A stretch of DNA of 64,000 bases from Ascarosepion bandense. Its lineage: Eukaryota; Mollusca; Cephalopoda; Sepiida; Sepiidae. Below are positions 24,550 to 39,561 of the stretch, piece after piece (positions within the stretch are counted from its first letter, which is position 1; each line of letters opens with the position of its first letter). Location: positions 6,337,501 to 6,401,500 of the forward strand of contig JBBBDQ010000913.1 of the NCBI GenBank assembly GCA_037127315.1, written 5' to 3'. The notes beneath the pieces were generated by a model. The model did not search any database. It was not told where the DNA came from and saw only the letters and a list, made by a program, of their open reading frames with translations. The translations under genes and the position numbers were made by a program.

Positions 24550-27500
24550 GCAAGATACACACCTGTTACTAAAACATTTTCTCCTGATTTGATACGACCA
24601 ACCTGAAAGAGAAAATTTGCAACAATAATTAATAAATAAAAATGCTAATGCTTTTTTCACTAATAAAACACTACAAATTACACTACTTACACTCCACCCA
24701 CCTTATTTTACTGTCCCTCAAGAAAGGGGTTTCGTCACTGACAAGAGAATGGAAGAAGGTCCGTTATTTATAAAAGCACAAATGCAACAAACCAGACTTA
24801 AATCTTCATAGTTTCATTAACAAGACATTAAGAAACAGAACACAATATGTACAAATAAAATTGCACAAAATTCTCCTTTATCTGCACCTTATTATTAAGG
24901 CAAGATAACTAGTTCAAAATTAAAACATGGGCTCAAAAGATCATATAAATTCTTCAACAAAACTTTCAACAGTCAAAAACTCTTAAGATACAATTCAATT
25001 CCTGTCTATTTTTCTGAGATGAGGTACTGTAACTATTTACACTATTTACATCATTCAACTGTTATCCTAATTTTTATGACCATATTCATGACATTTCAAC
25101 TGTTGTACACTTCAACCTTCTTCAGGTGATATACGTTGGAATTTTGAATGGAACCTTAAATAAAGAGTTCAGTTCGAAATTTCAATATATATCACATCAA
25201 GAAGATCAGATCATGACAATGGCCAAAACACTGTGAACATGGCCATAAAGATGAGGATAACAATTCAAGTGATATAAATAGTGTAAATCGTAATGATTGC
25301 TTTCAAAAAAAGGTTCACTTAAATTTTTTAATAGTTTGAATCTGAGGCTGACAAATTCACCAGAGTTACTGGGACTTTTAACAAATTTGTTTTCAAGAGA
25401 AGCCACAAACATATCAAAATAAATCTAACAATTTTTCAAAATACTCTTTTTTAAACAACAGTTCAAGAATTAATTTCAGGAATTTTTCACTTTTCTTTTC
25501 TGGTTTCTTTTATCATCTGCTTATTTTTCTTCTTTTGCTTCTTACATCTTTCATCAAAATCAAACAAATTCCTCCACTACTGACAGCCCAAATTTTTTCT
25601 TATTTAGGGAATTTTTTCACAAAAAGTCATTCACTTTTGACCACCAAAATCTTCCTTTCGCCTGTGACTATTGAAATCCTTCTTTTTGTAACTGCTAAAA
25701 TCCTTCTTCTTTCTGATTTTACCAACCCACCCTTATAGAGATCCCAATAGGCTAGAGTCCAAAATTTTAATTTACGAAGTTGCCTTACTCATTAGCTCCA
25801 ACAATTAAAAATGATTCTGTTTCACTGGGTTTAGGGTAGAAAAATAAACTGGCTGCTGAAAAGTTGTTAAAACTCATTTTGGTTTGGTTTGGTTTGCTTT
25901 GTTTTACGGCATATCAACCCCTTGGGGGTCATTTACTGCCAAAGCATTAGTTCCTTCAAAAATTTATTTTTGTTGGTATCATTTTTCCTTCAAAAACATA
26001 TTTTTCTTGGCAACATTTTTCTTTCAAAAATGTTTTCTTGGTAATATTTTTCATTCAAAAAAAGTTTTGTTGGTAACATTTTGCCTTCAAAGATTTTTAT
26101 GCATATATTTCATAAAAGTCTGTTTTTATACTTTCATAGTGTTTTGATCCCTGTTTGGAGGGTGAACTATTTGCCTATAGCTGGGTCCCTAACAGGTGCT
26201 ACCACCCCCAGTCAGGATGGACCTGGGAATAACAGCAATTAAGAGGTAATTCCATGCTCCTCGAAACCTCAAAATCAGAGCTGCTGGATGCAGCTTACTG
26301 TCATACCCAGAACCTATAACTCATTTTCTAGCGGTATTATTATATAAGTTTTGCTTAGGTTAACCACCGTGAGGTGTGTTAGAAACACTCTTGACTGACT
26401 CCAACAGAGTTTTGATTCACTTGGAGTTCTTTATTTAAAGCATCCAACCAAGTTCATTTGTCTTACCGGGGTTCTATTTTTTATTCCACAACAAAAGTGT
26501 TATGTCGCCAAGTATAAATGAATAACTCAACAACAGAATCAGAATATAAGTTGTATTCCGCGGAAAGACGGTTAGTATGTACAGAAGTGATTAGTAATAT
26601 TTACAATAGAAAGATACAAGAGTCCAATCCGTCGTAAGACGTGTGTATACGTGATTACTTCCGGTACGCCACAGGAAGTGTGACTAACTCTTCACTGACT
26701 CGCACTGACTCTTCAGTAACTCATTAGAGACTCTCAAGTGACTCTCTACGAATCTCCCGTAGAGAATCCACCATTGCTATATATAGCAATGGGAACAGTC
26801 CATTTGTAGTCAAATAGGAGCGGCGCCCTAACAAAAAGTCAAAGCAAAACAAAGACAACACAAGATGTAGTAAACTTAACTTTATTCAAACACCCTACTG
26901 GATCCATTTTGCTCCCAGTATTCCCTAGTAAGACCAGAAGTGTTTACAATCATCAACATAGATGCTGTTAACGGCATTCTTTTCTTGGAATTTGAAAACT
27001 AATTTTTACACAATGACAAACTGTTCATTGTATCTTGGCAGCTTTTGTTTGAGCCATTTTATTTTTAAAAAGACCAATGAACAAATCTTACACAGCATCT
27101 TTATTTCTTAACCATTTGGCTTTCCTTCTGTATTTTAAGAACCTCTCTTAAAAGTAGGATGTGCGTTGTGGTGCAGTGGATATCAGCTCGGAACGAGAAA
27201 TCAGGGTGCCAAGTTCGAATTCTATTTGAATTCATTGCATTCACTTACGTGCAAATACCCTTGGGAAAGGTATTAATCCGTCTCTTCCCTCCAGTTATGG
27301 GTTAAATAATAAGACAGATTGGTTTCTATAGCCTTGGTCGGCAACCAGTCTACCGCAGAAAGCAATGGCAACCTACTGCGGGATAATCTTCTGCCCAGTC
27401 AGTCATGTCTCTTTCGAATCATGATCGCCCAAGCGTGTCACGTATGGCACTTAACTGACTGACTATTGTACTGAATTCACTAATCCAAGGGAAATAACTC

Positions 27501-28614
27501 TCTCTTTTATTGTTTCGGGAGTTACTTCCCTTTAACGAATATACGTTTAAAATGTGGGCTCAAGGACACAGGAGAAATATAGAGTCTAAGGTACTTGATG
27601 AGCTTAAAATGGATGACGGGAGAAGGTTTAGGAGAAATAACGAAAGACAAATTTTATTCAAAGCTACAAAAAACAGGAAATTGTAGAGAGCCCTGATCGC
27701 CTTCTCCTTAGGGGATACGTCACATAAAGAAGTATAAGTGTTAAAATGGTAAATAGAAAAATGATTGTTTCATGATATTAGCGCTTTCTTCATCATGTAC
27801 TTGCCCGCCCTCCTTAACTAATAAATTTTCTTTTCAATGTTTTGACTTTATTTCAAGAATTTTAAACAGCAGAAAAAGTTGGATGACTTGTCTACCTTCT
27901 GTCTAAAATGCAATCCGATAACAGCTATGCAGCTTCACATCCATTACCATTCATGTAAAATCATATCTGCCTGCTTGAAATGATTAAAGATGAAGTTACC
28001 TTAAGATGTAAGGCTTTAATGAACAACAAACAAGGAATGGTTATATTCTACTGAAGAGTTCCCAAACAAGGGCAGATAAACATACTGATAAAGAGGAGTT
28101 CATGCAGAGATCGTTAAAAAAGAGGAAGTTGGACAATTAAGTAAGAATATAACACTGCTCACAGTATGAATATCCTGCCATTCTTAAACGGACACACTTC
28201 CAATTTAACTGATTATTTACACATGTTAAATATTGAAAGAAGGCAGACTAGCCACAAATGTACATGAATGACAAACGTAACTTAGTCTATGTGGTAACAC
28301 AATAACATCTACTGTAAACATTCTTTAAACTTAATAACTCAAAAAAGATTTTGCGGACACATGTTTATATGGATTTTTGTCTTTGTTTTGGTGTGAGGAA
28401 CACCCCCCCAAAATTTGTAACAGTATTTTTGATACACCCTATATAATTAGTTTTTGGACATGATTAAATTAGACCAGTACACAGTTGTATTAAAAATTGT
28501 TCAATACAATTATATTGTAGAACTTTTAATATTTTTCATTTGGAAACTCATTTCTAAATTAGATTATAGATTATATATATATATATAATCTCAACTTATT
28601 TATAAATGGAACTT

Positions 28615-28659
<45 letters not shown>

Positions 28660-29328
28660 CCGTTACCTATAGACTCCAAAATGGCTGAACCAATTTTCTT
28701 GAAAATTTACACAGTTGTACTATAAGCATCTGCAAGTGTTCTTAGCTAGGTTTTGTGTCAAGGTACCCCTGATAAATATCGGAAATAGATAATCAAAAAA
28801 ATCGAGTTATAGAAGGAGTGGTCCGATTTTAATCAAATTTGATACACTCATAGACAAAGACATAAGAAACGATATTCAGAAGTTTCATGGTTGCAGTTCT
28901 TACAATAGTGCAGAAAATCGATAATATATATATATATATAAAAGGCAAGATGTTTGTGTGTGTGTCTGTTTATCTGCCTGTATGTCTGTGTTTTTTTCAG
29001 TCCTTTTATTTTAGTTTTTGCTTCGGGTTTGGCTCTAAATAGATATAATTGTAGTTCTTAGTCTCAGCCATGATATCGTTTACTCAGAGGACTTATTTAG
29101 CCTTCAAAATTCAGTTTACGATAACAAAAACTTATTTGATATCGATAGCAGGAAATCAAAATTTGACATATATCCATTCATTTTCTTTCAGTCTACAGTT
29201 TCGCTTTAACTTGAAACAACTATTGCTTTTTAGTCTTTTGTGTCAACGTCCAAAGAGCCTGAGCTCCAGGACCATGGATTAGTTTTAAAGCTTTCATTAC
29301 ACCCGAGCAACACTGGGCTATACTGCTA

Positions 29329-29387
<59 letters not shown>

Positions 29388-32300
29388 TATTATAATTTAT
29401 ATTTCTTATATATAAAAAAAATTAAAATTTTCTAAAATTGGATGGCCATTTCCACAAGTGAATTTAACACTCATCTAAGATCCACTGAGATTTATCTCCA
29501 AGCTCTTTTTTTTTTTTTGGGGGGGGGGGGGGGGGGTTATGACATGATATATATATATATATATATCCAGGTGAAGAGAACCAACAGGTTTAGATTCCTG
29601 GATTCTCAGGCATTTACCTCTTTTAAAAAGTGCTCAATACAACATATATCGTAAAGCATAATATAATCTCATTAAATTTTTTTTCAAATAATTTAATGTA
29701 CATTGCGACACAGAAATTTTTATGTTTCAATGCTCAATGTAAATCATTTTTTACTATGGTTATTGAGCATCACCTGATGACGAGATAAATTCTCGAAACA
29801 TAGAAATTTTCAAGTTGCAACATAAATTAAATTACTTTAAATAAAAAACAAATTTAATTAGATTATATATGTACATATATATGCTCTACCAAACTTTTTG
29901 TATTGAGCACTTACTTTTTTATAAAAGTAAATGCCGGAGAACTCAGAATTATAAAACTGTTGGTTCTCTTCACCTGAATTTATATATATATATATATTTT
30001 CAGGCACAAACACAATGAAAGAAAAAACAAATCAACCTTGCACCAGTGAAAAGCAAATATATAAAAGAAATTGAGAAAATAACAGTCAAATACTGATATC
30101 CTCTGCTGATGAATGGATGGAGTGATTGCTGGCAAGCCCATCTAAAAATATCTAGAGTGAGGATGCTGAAGTTAAGACCAATCATCTACTAAGTGACAAA
30201 TTTTATATTTGCATTAATTCTACATATGTATATTATGCTACCTGCAAGGAAAAATATATATATATATATATATTGTTAGAAGAATGCATTTATATAAAAA
30301 AATAATAATAATAATGTTTAAAAAGTTGTAGTAAGGGATTCTATTGAGTCCTACTTGTTATTACAGAAAAGTTTTTATTCATGAAGTAGTCATGAATTAA
30401 AAATTAAATGAATTAAAAAAATCAGAGATTAAAAGCCCAAAAAAGGAGGGTCCAAAGTCCGACAAAGAGGCCAGCATGAAACTGTCTGCACAAAGTGTAG
30501 GATTGCTTGATTTTGTTTCAAGACATATCAACATGGGTTGTTTAATGCCAAAACCTAAATATTTTGTAAGTAAATTTATGCTTTCAACAATAATTTTACA
30601 TGATTTTACACTTTGGGGATAAAGGTATGTTTTTTTAGATATTTAGTTTGTAGATCATAAAATGTATTTCTTATATTTTGCATTTCTTTGTGTGTAGTAG
30701 TAGTCATAGCACAGCTCTCCATGTCTTTTGTGATAAAATAATTTTTCCTCCCCATTCCTCTATAGTTATTCTGTTTATACTTGTCTACTAATTTGCATAT
30801 GATACTACAGTATTGTTGGTATTTTTACTACATGAATGTACTATATTTTTTATATTCTTTTAGTATTGCTTTGATTGTCATTTTGCTATAAAAATGTTGC
30901 ACATTTTATTATTTTTTTTTATAAAAAATACAGGGTTGATTTTTATTTGGGGGTTTATTATTTACCCAAAACTGAGACCCTATCAGGTTCTACCACCCCA
31001 GATCAGAGTGAACCTGAGAACAACAGTGGTTAAGAGGTGGTTCCACACACCTCAAAACCTCTAATCTCTTGATCAAAAACCTTGCTGCCACATGTACTTC
31101 GTCATCGTGTAGGAGACTTTCATTCTTGAACAGGTTTCTCAAGCACTAGCAGTATAGCCCGGCATTACTCGGGTGTAATGAAAGCTTTAAAACTAATCCA
31201 TGATCCTGGAGCTCAGACTCAGCCTAAAGAATATTTGTGTGAAGTTTGGTGAGAATCGGATAAAAATTGTGGACTTGTATAAAGAACATACAGACACACA
31301 CACAAACATCTTGCCTTTTATATATATATATTATCGATTTTCTGCACTATTGTAAGAACTGCAACCTTGAAACTTCTGAATATCTTTGTCTATGAGTGTA
31401 TCAAATTTGATTAAAATCGGAACACTCCTTCTATAACCCGATTTTTTCGATTATCAATTTTCGATATTTATCGAGGGTACCTCGACACAAAACCTAGCTA
31501 AGAACACTCGCAGACGCTTATAGTACAACCGTGTAAATTTTCAAGAAAATCGGTTCAGCTGTTTCGGAGTCTATAGGCAATCGACACACACACACAGACA
31601 CACACACATACACACACACAGACAAAGTTCCATTTATAAATAAGTTTAGATTAGATAATTACATAATCTTCCAAGATTGATGGATGCCAGGTGAATGATA
31701 TGCTAGTGGCATCTGCAGACATTGATTACACAAATAACAAACTTTTGCTGCTAATACCCAAGTAGGCAAAATAGTTATGGAATAGTAATGTCTCTAAGTT
31801 TGTTTTTTTTCTCTATCAAATATTATACTATACCAGTGACAAGACACTTTTCTTTTTTACTAAGTTATCTTATGATAAGACAATCAGAAAAAAATTGATT
31901 CATGCCTTTGCAATGAAGATGAGACTGTGACAGTATAAGCAGTTTCACCCAAAATTTAAACTTACTTTGGTTACAAACTTAAGATATCTAGCAAAGTGAT
32001 AGCTATAATGGGGTGAAGAAAAAATAAACAAGTTACCTGATCCAAGCCAATACTGGCGGTCAGTCCACTGACCATGAGAGGGATGAATTCAGCTGCCACA
32101 TGTGGCAAAGGAAATACTTTGTCCGCTGAAAGCATCTGTTTAGAATTAAAAAACAAAATGAAATAAAAAAAAATGATCAACATATAACTACTTCTCAATT
32201 GAAGACCAGGTTATGTTCCAAAAGCCTGGTTAGTAATTGAAATATTATATGAACAATATAAAGCCACTCCTCATTTAATGAACAGGTTCTATTTCAACAA

Positions 32301-35300
32301 CCTGGTTGCTAAGTGAAAAGTTATATGAACAATGCAGAGCCACTCCTCACTTAATGAACATGTTCTGTTTCAACAACCTGGTTGCTAAATGAAAAGTTAT
32401 ATGAACAACGTAAAGCCACTCCTCACTTAATAAACAGGTTCTGATTCAACAACCTGGTTGCTAAATGAAAAATTATATGAACAATGTAAAGCCACTGCTC
32501 ACTTAATGAACATGTTCTGTTTCAACAACCTGGTTGCTAAATGAAAAGTTATATCTGACATCTATTTCAGGCATACTACACATGAATTTGTTAACCAGCT
32601 TCAAGTGGCTTTAATATCACTTTTGAACCATTTGCCATATTTCTAATTAATTTCTAAATGTTTATACAGTTTGGCAGTGCACTGAACTGTCAGTGTAATA
32701 ACTAAATTAAAAATACTTTCATAGTAATTGTTCAGATGATCTCTACATTATGATCCCTAAACTTGATGAATTCAGTTGCTGTTCTATATTGATAACAAGG
32801 TCTCAATTTGCAGTTCAATTGGCCAGTATGAAATTTTTCTATTTTTTTATAAAAAAAAAACCAAAACGAAAAACAGCATGTAACACTGGAATGTTATGGT
32901 GCCTAGATTTTATGAAGTTAAGTTGTGTTCTAGATTGGCTGCAAGGTTTCATCAATTTACTGTTGAATTGGTTAAATGTAAATGTAAGTTCAAAGAAACA
33001 AATAGTCTTAAAGTAAATAACATTTAGTATTTGGTTGCATAATCATTGTTTGCAATAAGTGCATCAAGCTTGCTACCCATTGACGTTAACAAAACGTTGC
33101 ATTCTTCATTTGTGATGCTTTTCCAGACTTTTAACACAACCATTTTCAGTTCTTGTTTGTTTCCAGGGGTTTCTTCCTTCAGACTCCTTGTTTCTGCTCT
33201 ATTGGGTTAAGCTCTGTTGATTGACTTGACCAGTCTAAAACTGTCCACTTTTCCCCCTTCTGAGATATGGAGACCATCCAGAAGAGTTGCAAGAGATTCC
33301 ATCATCTGAAGGCCAGGTTGAAGCCAATAGTAATTTTATTTAATAAATTTACTCTTTACTTCTATGCTTACAGTTTCTTTTTTCACACTTCTTGCTGGCA
33401 AAACTCTTTTTAAAGTAGTTTCGTTTACGATTGACCAAGAGTAAAAGTGATTTGCACGGTTACTGACCTACAACACCAGCTTTGTCCAGAGGAAAAGTAT
33501 TTTTTCTTTTTTTCTACAAAAACAGCATGAAACTCTGGAATGTTTTGGCCCACAATGTAAGTAAATTTCTTTTGTAAAAAACTTATTAAAACAAAAATAT
33601 TTACCAAATATTCTGAGAAAGCACCATAACTCATATACAAAACAGCCTGCCCCACGGGTAATTTTGCATCTGATCCAATTGCAACAACCTCACCAATACC
33701 CTGTTAAAAATAAAATAAAGAGTAAAAGAAAAAAAGACAACCAAGATATTCCTAGACATCAACACCAAAATGAGAGTAACTTACCTACATAAATTGAAAA
33801 AAAAAGGGGTTCACTTCAAAATTCCCTTCTGCTCATTAGGGATTAATAGAAGTACAAGGAAAGTTAACATTAAATTTCTGCCTGAATTCCTAGGATGTGG
33901 AACTACCATTATTTACAACTGCATATCCTTATCTTTGTTGTTATTGTAACAATGCTTCAGACATTTTGTTCACTGGCCCTCTTAAGGCATCTGTTTTTCT
34001 AGGTAACCTTCAATAGCTTAAAGCAGTGTTTCTCAAACTGTTTTACTTCAGGATTCGCAACAACTTGGAGTGACTTTTGAACTCTATTAAAACTGGAAAG
34101 TAAGGATTAGGCAGTTTCTACCCAGATATGACAATAGTACTCCATTTTAGGCCTGACCAATTGTCAATCTCTGATCAAGAATTTTGGAGGTTTGTAATAT
34201 AATCAGTCCTAACTTGGTATCTCAACTTCAGTCACTCCCCCACCCCCATTGTGACGTGACCTTCCTTTGTCTTTTCTACAAATATTTTCATAGCAATCAT
34301 TCTAATAAGGCTTCCTCCTTGGTACCTTGACCACATCAATTTTAGTCTATTACTAGATTGGCAACTAGGTCTCATCATTTTACTGTTGGATTATCAAGAT
34401 GTGCTTTGTAGTGCAGTGGATATCAGCTCAGAATGAGAAACCAGAAAGCCAAGTTTGAATTACAGTTGAATTCGTTGCATTCACTTATGTGCAAATACCC
34501 TTGGGAAAGGTATCCATCTCTTCTCCCTCCAGCTAAGGACTAAATAACAAAACAAACTGAGTTCTATAGCCTTGGTTGGCAACCAGTCTACTGCAGAAAG
34601 TAATGGCAACATACTGCAAATTGAACAGGTGAAGAGGCTCATCCCTTGTTTCCTGTTTAGGATGCGATTTCCGGTTTTCTCTTTTCCAATCTTTTCACTC
34701 TTTTCTTTATTTTTTTTTTTCAATCGGAGTAGATAGACTAAACTATCACCCGGTTCACACTCCACCCACATCTATTGAACAGGTGAAGAGGCTCATCTCT
34801 TGTTTCCTGTTTAGGATGTGGTTTCCAGCTTTCACTTTTCCAATCTTTTCATGCTTACGTAGCCCCCTGCGCATCAGTGGCGTTATCGCCTTGCTTGGGG
34901 TGATATGATTAAAAAAAAAAACATGAGAAAATTAGTGGCTAGAGATGAACAATACTTCCAGTGATGTGTTTCTTTCTGACAAAATTCAAATTCCACATCA
35001 AAAAACAACACATCTTGTAAAGTCAACCATAAATCAACCCATTTTTTTGACATCATCATAAGAATGGAAGTGCTGCTCAGCCAGGCCATGTGCCATTGAT
35101 CAAAACAACTGATAATTGGACAAAGCAATATCTGGTGAATACAGCAAGTCGGGTAGGACTTTTTATGCATTCTCAAGTAGGTTTTCACTCATTTTGCAAC
35201 ATGTGCCCTAGCATTGTCATGTTGTAAAGTCACTTTGTTGTGTCTCTGCTCATATAGTGGTTGTTTTTTCTTCAATGCTCAGCTCAAACGCATCAGTTGT

Positions 35301-37562
35301 AGGTTGATGGTTTTGGTCAGTTTGAGCAGCTCATAATAAACTACACCCAGCTGATCCCACCAAATACAGAGCAGAAGCTTTGAACTATGGATATTTGACT
35401 TTGTCACCAATGTTGATGCACAGCCGAGCTTACCCCACAATCTTCTATGCTTAGTATCCACTTTTCATCACCAGCAATTTCCTGTGATGGTTTTGGTCAG
35501 TTTGAGCAGCTACACAAAACCGATCCCACAAAATGCAGAGCAGAAGCTTCAAACTATAGATATTTGGCTTTGCCACTGGTGTTGATATATAGCTGCGCTT
35601 ACCATACAATCTTCTACACTTAGGGTTATCATAGTGTATCCACTTTTTATCATCAATCACAATACAATGCAAAAATTATTTCCTTTTTTTGCTGTTGAAG
35701 CAGCTGTTCCCATGTGACAAGATGCCATTTGACATCTCTTGGCTTCAACTCATATGGCACCCAATGTCTTTGCTTTTGAATCATTCCTAATGCTTTCAAA
35801 CATTTTAAAACTGCCGTGTGATCAACTCCTAATGATTCTGCAGCTTCAGCTTGCACCTGACATGAGCATGAAGTAATACCTCTAATTCTTCATCTTCAAA
35901 CTTTTTTGGTATGTCAGCGCGTTCTTTATCTTCAACATCAAAATCATTATTTTTGAAGAGTCTAAACCAATCTCTGCATGTTGCTTCTGACAAAGTATGG
36001 GTGCTGGAAATCTCAACAAGAATGCTGTCAGCTTCAGCTGCAGATTTCTTTTGAATAAAGTAATGCAGTAAAATTCCCCACAAATACACTTTCTTTGGTA
36101 CAAAAGCCAAAATGATATACACTGAACTTCAAGCTTGCGTATAATACTTCCTTATAGATGTGTTACTATCTGAAACTACATGCACACAGTTCTGGGAATG
36201 CCATCTATTTGAAAACAGCGAGAACATATTCAAAGTTTTAATATATATATATATATTTACCTCAAATCCACAATCAAAAGGTGGCATCTTGGTTGGATCA
36301 TATCTCCCTGCTGAAAAGTTGACATCAGAAGCATTGATGCCTACAAACCTAAAAAATAATGCATAAATGTTGATTTAATTTGATTTTTTTCCTTTAATCA
36401 GTATCGCTCCATCCAAAGCAGAAAAGCTATTAAGACACAAGTGATTAAAGAGTAAGAATTAAAAACAGAATCATTAATAATGAGCAGGAAGAGAAAAGAG
36501 TAATTGGACGGACAGTAGATAGCAATTGACACTGCATTTAAATTTTTGCAGATTAAAGTTTGTTAGAAAGCATGGAGCTGGAAAGGAGTTTCACAAACAA
36601 GAAGTATGAGAAAAGAAACTGTTAGCATAGAATTTACTGCTACATCTGGCCAACTCAACTCTAAATTAAAGAGATTTTGACGTCAATCTAGTCAGTCAGT
36701 CAGTTAAGTGCCATACATGATACACACTTGGGCGATCATGTCTAGAAAGAGACATGACTGACTGAGCAGAAGATTATCCTGCAGTAGGTTGCCATTGCTT
36801 TCTACGGTTGATTGGTGAATTATATTATTATATTAATAAGTATTAATTAAAGGGGGATCAGTTTATTATGGCATAACAAGAGAAAATCAATCCCCCAATT
36901 TATACCCAGTAGAAGCCTTAATCATGTTTCTTATTTTTATGGCCTTTCACATCCCGTAGTAGGTTGCCATTGCTTTCTGCAGTAGATTGGTTGCCAGCCA
37001 AGACTATAGAACCCAATCTGTCCTGTTATTTCACCCATAACCGGAAGGAATAGACGGATTAATACCTTTCCTAAGGGTATTTGCACATAAGTGAATGTAA
37101 TGAATTCAGTTGGAATTCGAACTCAGTTCCCCGATTTCTCGTTCCGAGCTGATATCCAATGCACCACAACGCACATCAATCTAGTACTGTGCTTAAATAC
37201 AAAAAGTCTATGTACCATAGTGAAGAGCTCATTCAAAAAATTATCATGAAAATCTTTATAAAAAAGGCACAGAGAGGCAACTTTATTGTGGTGAGAAAAG
37301 AACAGAAGTCGAAATCCCAGATCATGATCAATAATATTACTGATTCTTCTTTGGAATTAGATTTAAATTTGGATTTAGATTTAACTCAATGTAAATAGTA
37401 GGGACACTGGACCTTAAGTGGCAGTAATATTTTAAGCTTATATACAACAAATAATATATAATACCATCATTTTTTTTTTTTAATCATATCACCCCAAGCA
37501 AGGCGAAAACGCCACTGATGCGCAGGGGGCTACGTAAGAGTAAAAAGATTGGAAAAGAGAAA

Positions 37563-37602
<40 letters not shown>

Positions 37603-39506
37603 GACTGACGTCGTACGGAGAAAAAATAAAAACAAATTCCACCAGGCAGTGAAATTTTGGCTAGAAAAACAAAATCAAATCTTCAATTAAGCATGAACAC
37701 TTTTAAATTTAAGCAAAAGTTAAGAGAAAAAATGGCTTACATTTTAACAATATTAACAATATTTTAAGAGATCATTCCATTGTTCTGCTGGTGGTTGAAG
37801 AAAATATTTTAACTTTTAGGCCCAGGGAGAAGGGATTCAAATAGACAGTGTGTCCAGGTCACTAGAATACTATGAAAGAAAGAAAGAAAGAAAGAAACTG
37901 ACGTCGTACGGAGAAAATTTTGAAACCTCTTTTTGGAAAATTAGGTTTCTCACTAACTACAACTGTATTCAAGCCAAAAAATGGAGTCAGTCAGTTAAGT
38001 GTCATACGTGATACACACATGGGTGATCATGTCTCTTTTGATTACCAACTGACTAGGCAGATTTTCTTGCAGTAGGTTGTTGTTTCTTACTGTGGTAGAT
38101 TGATTGCTAACCAAGACTATAGTCTGTCCTACTATTCAACCCATAGTTTGGGGAAGAAGAGATGGATTCATACCTTTCCCAAGGTTATTTGTGTGTAAGT
38201 GAATGTAATGAACTTAACTGGAATTTGAACTTGGTTCTTTTATTGATCATTCAAAATTGATATCCATTACACCACAATGCTGCCATATTTGAGCAGAAGT
38301 TGCCCAGTATTCACTTTCCTGTCTCAATAACAGTCCAAAAGCATCTCCCTGTCCTTGTGGGTGATGGGTCCTGGGTATAAGAATAAACTGCATCTGGCAG
38401 CAAGGCCTCTGATTGGGAGGATGTGAGGAGCATGGAACCACCTCTTAATTGCTGTTGTTCCCAGGTCCACCCTGACCCGGAGTGGTAGCACCTGTTAGGG
38501 TCCCAGCTATGGGAAAATAGTTAACCCCCAAACTGGGGTTAAAACACTATGAAAGTATAAAAATAGACTTTTATAGAAAAATATACATTTTTGATGGAAA
38601 AATATTACCAAGAATACATTTTTGAAAAAGGATAAAAAATATTACCGTAACACATTTTTGAAGAAAAAAAATTGCCATAATACATTTTTGAATACAAAAC
38701 TAGAAAACATCTTCAGTTTTTAAAATAATTAAAATAAAAAAAATTAATCAAAACATGACTAAATCAACCTTCTCGCTATAACCAAACGTTAAAAAAATAT
38801 TCCTTACAACCCCACCTTTTTGGCATTAAATAACCCACAGAGGTTGACATGTCGTTAAACAAAACTCACTCACCCAACCCTTGTGGGTGATGAATTGTTT
38901 TCCACTCTGCAATCCCTTTCACACAGATGAAACATTGCAAGCCTCCCTCTCGTTTATCAATGTTTCCGTGGAAAGTGTTCAGATGAACTACATTCCTTTT
39001 ACCAGTTCTAACCTTCATGGTTATGACCCGCCATGCCATGCACATTGCAATGAACTATTCACATTCCCTTCATAGTCCATTTGTAAAATGTAAGTTCTCC
39101 TTGAGCAGCTTCTTCCCACAAACTGCTGCATTTCAGGAGGTTGCTTCCCTAATCATTACACTCTTAAGCCATTCAAGTCTAGATTCAACTGTTATCTTCT
39201 TCTAACATATCAACATGAACTGTGTCTCTTATTTTGTAACCCCACTAATTCGAGTGGCTCTAGAGGCCTTGTTCTGTCTGATCATCAATGTAAGAAAACA
39301 AAAGTTCAACTCTCACTAGGTACACTACACTTTTGCTCTTGAGTAATACTAAGCTATGATTAGTAATTACTATTTTAGAAAGCACACTTTAAAAAAATAA
39401 AATAAAATTCCTCAAAAAATCACTTGACATCTTATACATTAATGGCTGGATTATTAAATAGCAGATTAACATCAAAATACAACAATTCAACACCCTAACT
39501 TGACCA

Positions 39507-39561
<55 letters not shown>

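Noticed and set aside
29760..29815. A complete hammerhead ribozyme at CTGATGACGAG...CTCGAAACATAG
   Set aside because: There is an extra base before stem II, an extra base at the expected cleavage strand, and no pairing for stem I between the CTATGG side and CATCAC. Kept only as a hammerhead-like motif.
37561..37900. CRISPR-like array because of repeated GACTGACGTCGTACGGAGAA
   Set aside because: Only two occurrences, attached to (AAAG)n runs. Eukaryotic context, no regular spacers.
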